Origin: Bacilli bacterium
GTDB lineage: Bacteria; Bacillota_I; Bacilli_A; RF39; UBA660
Direction: 5' to 3'
DNA: 64,000 nt
Assembly: GCA_017541325.1 (NCBI GenBank)
Contig: JAFXZI010000014.1
Location: 49,168 to 113,167 of the forward strand
The position numbers and the translations under genes are program-made. Shown one piece after another: positions 1-8,607 of this stretch. Within the stretch, counting starts at the first letter, position 1. Each line of letters starts with the position of its first letter. The notes beneath the pieces are model-generated. The model was not told the origin of the DNA. It made no database searches and saw only the letters and a program-made list of their open reading frames with translations.

Positions 1-1556
1 GCTGCTCCTGAAATTTTTGTTAATGTTACCCCTTCTTTTTTTGCTGGTATAGTTAAAGCATAATTAGCAACTCTTCCTCCACCATAACTAACAATAGTTG
101 TATAATCCCATTTTCCCTTTCCAGGATTATCTGGATCGGCTATTCTTTTATAGAAAATACCATCTATTCCATCCATTTTATTTTGAACAAATGCTCCTCC
201 TCCAATTGATGTAACAGTATCAGGAATATCAATAGATGATAATTGATTTCCTCTAAATGCAGTTGAACCAATTGTTTTTAAATTTGCAGGTAATTTAACA
301 CTTGTTAAACTATTACTATAAAAAGCAGAACTATTAATTGTTTCTACTGAATCTGGAATAGTAACAGATCCTTTTAATCCAGCACTTTGGAAAGCACTAC
401 TATCTATAGTTTTTAATTGATATCCGTTTTTCCATTCAGGAATTACTATATTTTCTCTTGTTTCTCCACCATAACCTACAATTGTAGTAAAGTCTTTTGA
501 TCCATTAGACTTTGTTTTATAAATAAATGCATTAGCATCAGTAAAATTATTGTTTGAGAATGCTGCTCCACCGATTGTTGCATTACTATTTATATCGATA
601 TCTGATAAACAGTTACCTTGGAACGCATATGATCCAATACTCTTTAATGAAGCCGGAAGAGTTACATTACAAATCTTATTACTTGCAAATCCATATGAAC
701 CTATTTTTTCTAGTCCTTCAGGAAGAATTAATTGTTGAATTTTTGAATTATAAAAACCAAAATCTTCAATTGTTTTAACTGACTTAGATAGTTTTACGCT
801 TTTTAAATTATTTCCTTGGAATGCTGCATATCCAATTGTAACAATTCCATCATATGAACGAACACTTGTTATTCCTTTACCTTTAAACGCCCTATTTCCT
901 ATTCGTGTTACTTTTAAATTACCTATTTTAGAAGGTATATCAACATCTAATCCACAACTAGTATTATAGTTAGTTATTGTTATTGTCTCATCTTCATTTT
1001 CTTCCCACTCATAACAATCTTGTCCTTGTTCTAAGGTTATATTTACTGTAGGTTCTGTTTTTTCTTTATTTCCTTCTTCATCGACAATAACTATATTATC
1101 TCTTCCACCTATTGGGAAAGAATTATTAATAGTTTTATCATCAGTTACATAAATTTTACCAATTGATAAATCTTTTTCTGCAGTTAAATCAATCTTATGT
1201 CCTGTTTCATCTACACTTACCCAGTAATATTTAAATTCTTTTTTATTATTAATTACTACTACTACATAAGCCTCAACCCATTTTCCATAAGGACTATCTT
1301 TAACAGCACCATTATCTGTTTCTAGATTCTCTATATTATAATAATATGTAGTATTAGTATCTCTTGCTATTAAATCATTTTTAGAAAGCATATTTGCACA
1401 TATTTGAATGTACTCTCTAGCAGTATTAATATATAGTTTTCTTTTACTCTTGTCTATATAGTTTGATATTCCAAGAATTGCAATCATTCCCATTATACCT
1501 AATAATACAACTACTGCAATTATTTCTATTAAAGTAAATCCTTTTTGATTTTTCAT
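1..1556 (-). CDS. Pilin-like BspA-type leucine-rich repeat surface protein (C-terminus cut by window edge)
   Basis: About 518 codons are visible and the frame is still open at base 1, so the C-terminus is missing. Residues 5-11 (KGFTLIE) are a class III prepilin methylation motif with a leader of only about 6 residues, followed by a hydrophobic helix to about residue 30. Residues 40-190 resemble the globular part of a pseudopilin. From about residue 195 there are tandem BspA/LRR_5-like repeats with the pattern TIGxxAFxxNxLxxVxLPxxLxxI. Such repeats are usually surface-exposed and bind proteins or other cells. The ATG at 1556 follows a good AGGTGA site. Likely a pilus-associated or membrane-anchored adhesin; the partner machine could be the Tad-like system at 9.3-14.3 kb, but this is inference. 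Confidence 0.8.
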   Translation of the reverse strand, partial: MKNQKGFTLIEIIAVVVLLGIMGMIAILGISNYIDKSKRKLYINTAREYIQICANMLSKNDLIARDTNTTYYYNIENLETDNGAVKDSPYGKWVEAYVVVVINNKKEFKYYWVSVDETGHKIDLTAEKDLSIGKIYVTDDKTINNSFPIGGRDNIVIVDEEGNKEKTEPTVNITLEQGQDCYEWEENEDETITITNYNTSCGLDVDIPSKIGNLKVTRIGNRAFKGKGITSVRSYDGIVTIGYAAFQGNNLKSVKLSKSVKTIEDFGFYNSKIQQLILPEGLEKIGSYGFASNKICNVTLPASLKSIGSYAFQGNCLSDIDINSNATIGGAAFSNNNFTDANAFIYKTKSNGSKDFTTIVGYGGETRENIVIPEWKNGYQLKTIDSSAFQSAGLKGSVTIPDSVETINSSAFYSNSLTSVKLPANLKTIGSTAFRGNQLSSIDIPDTVTSIGGGAFVQNKMDGIDGIFYKRIADPDNPGKGKWDYTTIVSYGGGRVANYALTIPAKKEGVTLTKISGA

Positions 1557-1573
1557 AATATTCACCTACTTTA

Positions 1574-1582
1574 ATAATAACA
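1574..1582 (-). promoter_or_regulatory. Extended -10 promoter of the BspA-like gene
   Basis: TGTTATTAT lies 17 bases before the start codon at 1556, next to the terminator of the upstream YitT gene. No clear -35 box is seen. Confidence 0.4.
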
Positions 1583-1593
1583 TTTTGTATAGT

Positions 1594-1622
1594 AAAAAAG
1601 AGATATTTTTATTGTCTCTTTT
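1594..1622 (-). terminator. Intrinsic terminator after yitT-like gene
   Basis: Minus-strand hairpin AAAGAGA...TCTCTTT followed by a T run, 25 bases after the YitT stop codon. Confidence 0.75.
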
Positions 1623-1646
1623 ATCTATTTTACTTAAAAATGTAAA

Positions 1647-2534
1647 TTATTTAGTTATTTTTCTCTTTTTCTTTAAAGTATTCTTAGCTTTTGTAGATTT
1701 AATATGATTTCCAATAATCTCAGATATATCAGAAACAGTTACAAATGCACTATTATCTTCATCATTTATAATTCGTCTAAGTTCTGGAAGTTCTAGTCTT
1801 GTTAAAACTACATAAATAATATCTTTTTTACCACTTATTAATCCAGAACCTTTCATAATAGTACAAGTTCTTCCAAGTCTTTCATAGATTAGATTAGATA
1901 TTTTATCAGAATGATCTGTAATTATCATTATTTCTTTAGCTTGAGTTAATCCTTCACTTACAAAGTCTATTACTTTAAAAGTAATTACATATGTAAGAAG
2001 TGAATATAAAGCTCTATCTATCCCAAAAATAAATCCAGCAGTTCCAAATATAATCATATTAAATAGTAATACTATTTGCCCTACTGAAAAAGAAGTATTT
2101 TTACTAATTACAATAGCAACTGATTCAGTACCATCTACACATCCACCAGAACGAATTACAAGTCCAACACCAATTCCAAGTAAAGCTCCTCCATAAACAA
2201 GTCCTAAAAGAGGATCTCCTGTAAGAGCTGGACTAGATGCGAACATTTCAAGTAGTAGTGAAAATAAAGCAATACTATATAATGCTTTTAATAAGAATTG
2301 TTTTCCTAAATTTTTATATCCAACATAAATAAATGGAATATTAATAAGAAATACAAGTAAACCTAAATTAATTTTAGATAGTTTATGAATAATGATAGAA
2401 ATACCAGCTACTCCTCCATCTAAAATAGAATTAGGTATTAAGAACTCTTGTAGAGCAAAAGCTGCTAATAAAGAACCTAAAGTCATTCCTAAAAAATCGA
2501 TAAATAGTTTTATTTCTTTACTTTTGTATTTCAT
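1647..2534 (-). CDS. YitT family membrane protein
   Basis: 295 residues. The N-terminal two thirds hold about five hydrophobic segments of the YitT_membrane (DUF161) type, with the small-residue-rich signature GGCVDGTE near residue 130. Residues about 198-280 form the soluble DUF2179 domain (EIMIITD..., RTCTIMKGSG). This two-part layout is standard for the family, whose transport function is not established. A lysine-rich tail of about 15 residues ends the protein. The ATG is preceded by ATAGGTGAT. It lies 37 bases downstream of prs but has its own -10 box, so it is probably transcribed separately. Confidence 0.9.
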   Translation of the reverse strand: MKYKSKEIKLFIDFLGMTLGSLLAAFALQEFLIPNSILDGGVAGISIIIHKLSKINLGLLVFLINIPFIYVGYKNLGKQFLLKALYSIALFSLLLEMFASSPALTGDPLLGLVYGGALLGIGVGLVIRSGGCVDGTESVAIVISKNTSFSVGQIVLLFNMIIFGTAGFIFGIDRALYSLLTYVITFKVIDFVSEGLTQAKEIMIITDHSDKISNLIYERLGRTCTIMKGSGLISGKKDIIYVVLTRLELPELRRIINDEDNSAFVTVSDISEIIGNHIKSTKAKNTLKKKRKITK

Positions 2535-2551
2535 ACCATCACCTATTATTA

Positions 2552-2560
2552 ATTATATCA
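2552..2560 (-). promoter_or_regulatory. Extended -10 promoter of the YitT-like gene
   Basis: TGATATAAT lies 17 bases before the start codon at 2534, inside the short gap after prs. Confidence 0.5.
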
Positions 2561-2571
2561 CAAAATATGCT

Positions 2572-3717
2572 TTATTCACTTTTTTCTCTATTAAATTTTT
2601 CTTCTACTAATCTTACTGGTAATGATTTATCTTTTAATATTGAATCTATAGATTGATCATTATGAATATTATAAATAATTTGTGCAATTAATTTTGAACA
2701 ATCTGCAATATGTAACCATTTAGCTTTTTTATATTCTTCTGGAATATAAGATAAGTTTGTTGTATAAAGTCCATTAAATTTACCAGCATTATAGTATTCT
2801 TCAAATTTATCTATTCCTTTTGTAAATAATGCATATGTAGTAGCAAGATAAATATATTTAACACCTAATTTATTTAATTCTTCTATTATATCGAACATAG
2901 AGTTACCAGAAGAAATCATATCATCAGAAACAATTGCTGTATATCCATCTAAATCTTTCATACCACTATAATCATGAGCAATAATTGGATATTTACCATC
3001 AACTAAATTATTATAATCTCTTTGTTTATAAAAGCTTCCTGCTTCACGAGTAATCTTTTTAGAATTAAATGAGTTTAAATAGACATTACGTCTACCAACA
3101 GCACCATTATCAGGAGCTACAAAGACTATTTTTTTTAATCTATTCATACTTAAATCATTAATCATTTTTTCAAGTATTTGATTTGTAGGAAAGAAGTTAT
3201 CAAATTCCATATTATGAATAGCATGTTCTACTCCTTGATCATGTGCATCAAAAGTAATAAAACTCTTTACTCTACTCATCATATCTAGTTCATGAAGCAT
3301 CATACCACAAGCTAGATTTTCTCTTGTATTTCTTCTATGTTGTCTACCTGCATATAAAAGTGGCATAACTACATTAATACTTTTAGCATGACAATTACAT
3401 GCTCCTATACCATCTTTTAATTGTTGCATTAAGTCATTAGGACTCGTATGATTAATAAATCCATGCATTTTGTATTCTAAAGAGTAATTACCAATATCTG
3501 TTAACATAAACATATCTTTTCCACGAACAGTTTCATTTATTTCTACTTTCAAATGCCCATCTTCAAAATAGTTTTGTTTAATCGGAATTAAAAAAGTATT
3601 TTTTTCTTTATCAAGATTATACATTTCTAATAAATGTTCATCTACTTTTTTCCCTAATTCTTCTGCACTATCAAATACCATTAGTCTTAAATTAATTGTT
3701 TCATTTTGTTTCTTCAT
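2572..3717 (-). CDS. prs: Ribose-phosphate pyrophosphokinase (PRPP synthetase) family protein
   Basis: 381 residues, longer than the usual ~315. Predicted to make PRPP from ribose 5-phosphate and ATP for nucleotide, histidine and tryptophan synthesis in the cytoplasm. Recognisable parts are the RQHRRNTREN region (residues 125-134), the metal/ATP motif FDAHDQG (156-162; usual form DLHxxQ), and the PRPP loop VSDDMISSGNSM (263-274; usual form VVDDMIDTGGT). The two phosphoribosyltransferase-type lobes are present, but the motifs are diverged and about 60 residues are extra, so this is an atypical subfamily. AGGAG precedes the ATG. A short reading frame and a strong terminator hairpin lie just upstream and may control it. 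Confidence 0.8.
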   Translation of the reverse strand: MKKQNETINLRLMVFDSAEELGKKVDEHLLEMYNLDKEKNTFLIPIKQNYFEDGHLKVEINETVRGKDMFMLTDIGNYSLEYKMHGFINHTSPNDLMQQLKDGIGACNCHAKSINVVMPLLYAGRQHRRNTRENLACGMMLHELDMMSRVKSFITFDAHDQGVEHAIHNMEFDNFFPTNQILEKMINDLSMNRLKKIVFVAPDNGAVGRRNVYLNSFNSKKITREAGSFYKQRDYNNLVDGKYPIIAHDYSGMKDLDGYTAIVSDDMISSGNSMFDIIEELNKLGVKYIYLATTYALFTKGIDKFEEYYNAGKFNGLYTTNLSYIPEEYKKAKWLHIADCSKLIAQIIYNIHNDQSIDSILKDKSLPVRLVEEKFNREKSE

Positions 3718-3737
3718 CTTCTTCTCCTTTTCTACAT

Positions 3738-3767
3738 AAAAAAGAGTAAGCTAAAAACTTACTCTTT
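3738..3767 (-). terminator. Intrinsic terminator inside the prs leader (possible attenuator)
   Basis: Perfect 10-bp stem AAAGAGTAAG/CTTACTCTTT with a 7-base loop and a run of six T, about 20 bases before the prs start codon. It lies downstream of a promoter and a 16-codon frame, so it would stop transcripts before prs unless it is disrupted. Confidence 0.7.
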
Positions 3768-3809
3768 GTTTATATTTAAATTACTACATAAATTGGATTT
3801 GTTAAACAT
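3759..3809 (-). CDS. Putative 16-residue leader peptide upstream of prs
   Basis: The short frame MFNKSNLCSNLNINKE starts with ATG, has a GGAG site 8 bases upstream, and ends with TAA inside the 5' arm of the terminator before prs. Five of its 16 residues are Asn. A ribosome at the stop codon would cover the 5' arm of the hairpin. This layout resembles translation-coupled attenuation. The frame is short enough to be chance, and expression is unproven. Confidence 0.35.
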   Translation of the reverse strand: MFNKSNLCSNLNINKE

Positions 3810-3827
3810 ATTACCATCTCCATTTTA

Positions 3828-3836
3828 AGTATATCA
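3828..3836 (-). promoter_or_regulatory. Extended -10 promoter of the prs leader
   Basis: TGATATACT lies 18 bases before the leader ATG at 3809 and just downstream of the flippase terminator. Confidence 0.5.
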
Positions 3837-3844
3837 TAAGAAAT

Positions 3845-3871
3845 AAAAAAAAGAATATTAACTTATTCTTT
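3845..3871 (-). terminator. Terminator of the flippase gene
   Basis: Hairpin AAAGAATA/TATTCTTT plus a T run, overlapping the stop codon region at 3858. Confidence 0.7.
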
Positions 3872-5396
3872 TTCTTTTAAATATTTTTCTAATTATACTC
3901 TTCATTAAATCTAAAAAGTATTTAAATTCCTCAGTATTATGAAATAGTATAAAGAATATTAAATTAGGAATTAATACACACATTAGACACTTAAATATAA
4001 ATATTAATAATACTGGTCCAGTAAGTAAACTAAGTAAATAATACATTATATAGGCTAAAGCAATAGTAAAGATCATTCTTAGAATATATTCCATATAATA
4101 TTTAGAAACACTTACTTTAAACCCATCTTTATAAAGAATAAATACTTCTATCCAGAAAGGAAGTGTAAAATAACTAATTAAAGTTCCCAAAAATACTCCA
4201 AGTACTCCTAATTTTATAGATAGAATAATAGAAATACCAATATTAGCTATTGCTTCATAAATAGTTATATATCTATCTTTATAAAAGATTCCACTAGCTT
4301 CTCTAAATGAATTAACTACTTTTCTCATTACTGTAAAATAGAATATTAATACTAAAACTAAGACTATTTCTATATTAAATATATATTCTTTTCCCGCTAT
4401 GATTTCAATAAAATCATTAAATAATACCATTAAACATATTGAACAGAAAAAAGCAATCCAGAAAGTAGCTAAATTAGCTTTGTTAAATAATTCTATTCTT
4501 CTTTTTTCATCTTGGTCTACCCAAAAGTTTCCTACTCCAGGAGTAAGAGATGTATATACTTGATTAATTATCATATATAGTGCATACATAACTAAGTAAT
4601 AGTTAGAATAAAAACCAACCGCTTCCAAACTAACAAATTTAGATATTACAAGGTTATCAGTAGAATTAACTGCTACTCCACCTACTTTTTTTAGCATTAA
4701 TGCTTTAGTGTTTTTAATTATTTCTTTAGTATCTTTCTTATCTAATTTCTTAACATTCTTTTCTTTTAAGAATGGATACATTTTATCAGCTTTTTTAGAT
4801 AATGCCCAGTTAGAAATAATAGTTAAGATAACTTGAATAATTAAATATCCAAAATAATCATGTGACATAAATAAATATATTATTTGTAATACATTCATTA
4901 ATATATAAAAACTATATCTATAAATAGTTTCTATATGTCTATTTTGATCTGCTAAAATAAGATTTCTCTTATATGAAAAGAAATAAGATACTGCAGTATT
5001 TGTTACAAATAACATATATATTATTTCTATGCCTTCGATATCAGGCATATCTTTAATAAAAAATGATAAAAATGGTGTTAAAAGAAATCCGATTGCAAAT
5101 ATAACTACACCTATTACAGAATATACATGTTTAAATAAAAGCATTAAGGATTTTATCTTTTCATTATCATGTTTTGCAAGTGGTCTATATAAAGAATAAG
5201 TTATTGCAGTTCCAACACCAAGTTCAGTTAATGATAAAATCGTTAAGATATTTGAGAACAATCCATTTAATCCCAAATAAGTACTATTTAATACTCTAAT
5301 AAAAACAATACGGACAATAAAACTAGCTATAATACCTAATGTTTGTCCGATAAGTGACCAATATACATTTCTAACCATATTATTTGTTCTAGACAT
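3858..5396 (-). CDS. Polysaccharide/oligosaccharide flippase, MOP superfamily (Wzx/RfbX-like)
   Basis: 512 residues with roughly 12-14 hydrophobic segments across the whole length. The N-terminus (residues 9-60, with GIIASFIVRIVFIRVL and YLGLNGLFSNIL) matches the start of the polysaccharide biosynthesis flippase family. It would move lipid-linked sugar repeat units across the membrane. No glycosyltransferases are adjacent, so the substrate (capsule, wall polymer or glycolipid) cannot be told. Start ATG with GAGGTG upstream, own promoter and own terminator: a single-gene unit. Confidence 0.88.
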   Translation of the reverse strand: MSRTNNMVRNVYWSLIGQTLGIIASFIVRIVFIRVLNSTYLGLNGLFSNILTILSLTELGVGTAITYSLYRPLAKHDNEKIKSLMLLFKHVYSVIGVVIFAIGFLLTPFLSFFIKDMPDIEGIEIIYMLFVTNTAVSYFFSYKRNLILADQNRHIETIYRYSFYILMNVLQIIYLFMSHDYFGYLIIQVILTIISNWALSKKADKMYPFLKEKNVKKLDKKDTKEIIKNTKALMLKKVGGVAVNSTDNLVISKFVSLEAVGFYSNYYLVMYALYMIINQVYTSLTPGVGNFWVDQDEKRRIELFNKANLATFWIAFFCSICLMVLFNDFIEIIAGKEYIFNIEIVLVLVLIFYFTVMRKVVNSFREASGIFYKDRYITIYEAIANIGISIILSIKLGVLGVFLGTLISYFTLPFWIEVFILYKDGFKVSVSKYYMEYILRMIFTIALAYIMYYLLSLLTGPVLLIFIFKCLMCVLIPNLIFFILFHNTEEFKYFLDLMKSIIRKIFKRKRIS

Positions 5397-5413
5397 ATCG
5401 ACACCTCAAAGAA

Positions 5414-5442
5414 ATTATATCATTTCCATATATTTTCTACAA
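5414..5442 (-). promoter_or_regulatory. Sigma-A promoter of the flippase gene
   Basis: -35 TTGTAG (5437-5442), 17-base spacer, -10 TATAAT (5414-5419) preceded by TGA; 17 bases from -10 to the start codon. Confidence 0.65.
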
Positions 5443-5450
5443 TTAGCAAT

Positions 5451-5481
5451 AAAAAAATAGACATTTGTTGGACAAATGTCT
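5451..5481 (-). terminator. Terminator of the acyl-CoA synthetase gene
   Basis: Stem AGACATTTG/CAAATGTCT followed by a T run, overlapping the TAG stop at 5480. Confidence 0.8.
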
Positions 5482-7201
5482 AAATTTCGTTATCTCTTTT
5501 CTTTTTTTCTTCTTCTTCAAGTTTTGTATAAGCTATTTTACCTATTAAAGTTTTAGGTAATTTATCTCTAAATTCATATTCATGAGGCCATGAATAACGA
5601 GCTAAGTTTCTTTCACATAATTCTTTAATTGAATCTAGTATTTTATCATTTTTAGGAACTCCATCTTTTAAAACAATAAACGCTTTTGCAACTTGAACTT
5701 TATATGGATGAGGTACTCCAATAACACAAGCACGTAATACATCAGGATGTGATTCAATAATACCTTCAATATATTGTGGATAAAGATTATATCCAGATGA
5801 TACTATCATTCTTTTTAATCTATTCTTAAAGTAAACAAATCCTTCATCATCCATTGAACCCATATCTCCGGTATGAAGCCAAATCCTTCCTTCTTTATCT
5901 GGTTTTAATACTTTATTTGTTTGTTCTGGATCTTTTAAATATCCTTGCATGACAGATGGTCCACAAATAGCTATTTCTCCTTCTTTTCCATGCTTTACTT
6001 CTCTATTTGTACCATGTTTAACTATTTTATAAAGTGTTCCAGGATAGGGAATTCCAATAGAACCAGCACGATAATCATAATATGGAGTTAAGCAACTAGC
6101 ACCACTACTTTCTGTAAGTCCATATCCTTCTCTTACTTGAATATTTACTGCACCATGTTCATGTAAGAAGTCATCTACTTTTTTCTTTAAAGAAATAGAT
6201 AAAGTATCTCCTCCAGAAATAAGTAATTTTAAGAAAGATAAATCCATTTGATTTATTTCTTCATTTTTTAAGAACGCTTCATATAAAGTTGGTACTCCAA
6301 TAATAATATTGGGTTTATATTTCTTTAATAAATTATCAAATTCTTTAGCATCAAATTGTGGTATTAAAATACTAGTACCACCAAAATATTGAACTGTATG
6401 AATACATACTCCAAGTCCAAAAGCATGGAATATTGGAAGTATTGCTAAGCACTTATCTCCTGCTTCTAATTTTCCACAAGCATAGAATGATTGAAGAGCA
6501 CCACTATTAAAATTATAATTTGATAACATAATTCCTTTAGGGTCTCCAGTTGTACCACCACTATATAGTACAACAGCAGTTTCATCTCCATCAAAATCAT
6601 CTTTAATTTCACCCCAATATCTTAAAGATAATCTCATGAATTTTCTCCATTTTATAATACATTTATTATATTCAATATTAGTTTTTCTTCCTCTAGTTAA
6701 TTTATAACCTATCTTTAAAAAGAAAGGCATAGAATCAGCTGGACTTACTAAAATAACATTCTTAACTCTAGTCTCATCTATAATATGATTAATTTTATTA
6801 AATGCAGAATCAAGTGCAACTACATAGTTGCTTTCAGATACATTTAAATAATATTTAATTTCATTTTCAGCTGAAAGTGGATGAATCATATTAGCTACTG
6901 CACCTATTTTATTTAATGCATAAAAACTAATAATAGCTTCAGGAGTATTAGGCATACATATGCTTACATAATCTCCTTTTTGTACTCCTAATCTTTTAAA
7001 TGATTTAGCACATTTATTTATTTGTTTTAAAAAAGCTTTAAAAGTTTTCTTTTTACCAAAATAATCATAACTAATATAATTTAAATGATCTTGAGCAGAT
7101 TTTTCTAATAATTTATATATAGAACAGTTAGGATAATCAATATTTAAACTTTCATCATCATAAAACTTTTTCCATATTCTTTCATCTGTTTGTTTTTTCA
7201 A
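5480..7201 (-). CDS. AMP-forming acyl-CoA synthetase/ligase
   Basis: 573 residues from a TTG start at 7201. This start was chosen because GGAG lies 8 bases upstream; the TTG at 7219 has no ribosome site. ANL superfamily enzyme that activates a carboxylic acid, probably a fatty acid, with ATP and CoA. Visible motifs are the P-loop YSGGTTGDPKG (213-223), REGYGLTES in the middle, HTGDMGSMDDEGF, and KTLIGKIAYTKL with the C-terminal catalytic lysine. It is a monocistronic unit, and no beta-oxidation or acyl carrier genes are near. It may serve uptake of exogenous fatty acids; chain length cannot be read from sequence. Confidence 0.88.
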   Translation of the reverse strand: MKKQTDERIWKKFYDDESLNIDYPNCSIYKLLEKSAQDHLNYISYDYFGKKKTFKAFLKQINKCAKSFKRLGVQKGDYVSICMPNTPEAIISFYALNKIGAVANMIHPLSAENEIKYYLNVSESNYVVALDSAFNKINHIIDETRVKNVILVSPADSMPFFLKIGYKLTRGRKTNIEYNKCIIKWRKFMRLSLRYWGEIKDDFDGDETAVVLYSGGTTGDPKGIMLSNYNFNSGALQSFYACGKLEAGDKCLAILPIFHAFGLGVCIHTVQYFGGTSILIPQFDAKEFDNLLKKYKPNIIIGVPTLYEAFLKNEEINQMDLSFLKLLISGGDTLSISLKKKVDDFLHEHGAVNIQVREGYGLTESSGASCLTPYYDYRAGSIGIPYPGTLYKIVKHGTNREVKHGKEGEIAICGPSVMQGYLKDPEQTNKVLKPDKEGRIWLHTGDMGSMDDEGFVYFKNRLKRMIVSSGYNLYPQYIEGIIESHPDVLRACVIGVPHPYKVQVAKAFIVLKDGVPKNDKILDSIKELCERNLARYSWPHEYEFRDKLPKTLIGKIAYTKLEEEEKKKRDNEI

Positions 7202-7252
7202 AGTAATCACTCCAAACAAAAAAATTCCTTATTCATAATAACATATAATACA

Positions 7253-7282
7253 AAAAAAATAAAGAAAACTTAAGTTTTCTTT
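7253..7282 (-). terminator. Terminator of the unknown 410-residue gene
   Basis: Palindrome AAAGAAAACTTAAGTTTTCTTT followed by a T run directly after the TAA stop. Confidence 0.75.
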
Positions 7283-8513
7283 ATATTACTTCTATTGATT
7301 CTTCATATGATTTCTTTATTAGATAAAGCATTATAGAAGATGCTGATACATCAACTGATGCATGTTTTCCATTCTTTTTTATATATCGATAGAAAATATT
7401 ACGATATAAATTAATGCTTTCAGTATCTTCTAATTTTAGACCATATAAAGTCTTCATAGATACTAAAGTTTCATGTATAATTCTTTCTTTTTTTATTTTT
7501 ATATTAAATTTCTTATTAAAATCTTTATAGTCGTTTAATATCTTTTCAGCTTGTTTATATGTAACTCCATATATAATTGAAAAGAATGAAACCTTAAATA
7601 ATAATAATTGATTATCATCATTCATAAGTGGGAAATCCTTTAATCTATTAAAAGTATTATTACCAATCTTTTTATATCCCTCTACTCCAAACATCATTGT
7701 ATTAACTAAATCTTTATCAGCATTATAATCTTTTTCTAAATTATCTAAACTATTTAGAATAGGAGGTACATTATCAGTATAATATCTATTAATCATTAAA
7801 TTAAATGAATAATCAATAAGCATTTTTAATTTTTGTTTATCAGTATCTCTTTTCTTTTTATAAATATATTCTTTATAATAATCCCACAATAATCTTCGGT
7901 AATTATTATAATTTAACAAAGAAAGTACAACATCAAAGAATTCATTATCACTTGAATAGTTTTCTAAAACATAATTATCCATTAAAGAAACCATTTCTAT
8001 AAATTTATCATTTCTTGATCTAAGTAGAGCTTTTACTACTTTACCTTTATCATCACTTTTAAAGACATTTAATAGTAAATTTCTATATGATTCAACACTA
8101 AACTTATCAATTACATCTGCTGATAAAAAGTCAGATACTCTAAATTTATTAGACATAATAAGTTCATCGAATAATTTTTCTCTTGTTAAAAAGATATAAT
8201 CAATATATTCTTTTTCAGTATCATATAATATAAATAAATCTTTTAAATTACCTAAGTCATTTTTTTCTAAACTCATATAAATATATCTATTATTTCTAAA
8301 AGATGAAGAAGTTACTATTTGATAAAACTTACTATATTGATTCATATTTTTAATAGTTAGTATTCTTTTTACTATAGAACCTGCAATAGATATAGAATAT
8401 TCATCTGGGTAGTTATTTAAAGCTAAAAGATCTTGATTCATGATGGAAATAAATTCAGTATCACTTAATGATAATGTTTCATCAATAGTTAAAGATAAAA
8501 CTTTCTTCTTCAT
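7281..8513 (-). CDS. Hypothetical protein, 410 residues
   Basis: I do not recognise this family. The protein is cytoplasmic by appearance (no signal peptide or membrane segment), rich in Leu, Asn, Tyr and Lys, and predicted mostly helical. It contains several spaced LLL/SLL-type helices that could form an alpha-solenoid, but no clear repeat. The ATG at 8513 was chosen because GGGTGAAG lies just upstream; the GTG at 8525 overlaps that site. It sits alone between two terminators, downstream of yebC. In style it resembles the N-terminal helical part of the large 46-49.5 kb protein, but I cannot show homology. Confidence 0.75.
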   Translation of the reverse strand: MKKKVLSLTIDETLSLSDTEFISIMNQDLLALNNYPDEYSISIAGSIVKRILTIKNMNQYSKFYQIVTSSSFRNNRYIYMSLEKNDLGNLKDLFILYDTEKEYIDYIFLTREKLFDELIMSNKFRVSDFLSADVIDKFSVESYRNLLLNVFKSDDKGKVVKALLRSRNDKFIEMVSLMDNYVLENYSSDNEFFDVVLSLLNYNNYRRLLWDYYKEYIYKKKRDTDKQKLKMLIDYSFNLMINRYYTDNVPPILNSLDNLEKDYNADKDLVNTMMFGVEGYKKIGNNTFNRLKDFPLMNDDNQLLLFKVSFFSIIYGVTYKQAEKILNDYKDFNKKFNIKIKKERIIHETLVSMKTLYGLKLEDTESINLYRNIFYRYIKKNGKHASVDVSASSIMLYLIKKSYEESIEVI

Positions 8514-8560
8514 AACTTCACCCACTTTCCTATTCTAAAAATATTTTATCATACAAAAAT

Positions 8561-8583
8561 AAAAAAGAGTATTTCTACTCTTT
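8561..8583 (-). terminator. Terminator after yebC (end of Tad-yebC unit)
   Basis: Stem AAAGAGTA/TACTCTTT with a T run, 25 bases after the yebC stop. Confidence 0.75.
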
Positions 8584-8607
8584 AATTATTAAACTAGTTT
8601 ACACTTA

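Noticed and set aside
550-778. Two overlapping plus-strand frames of 62 and 74 codons
   Set aside because: They lie antisense to the BspA-like repeats and have no ribosome site or family similarity.
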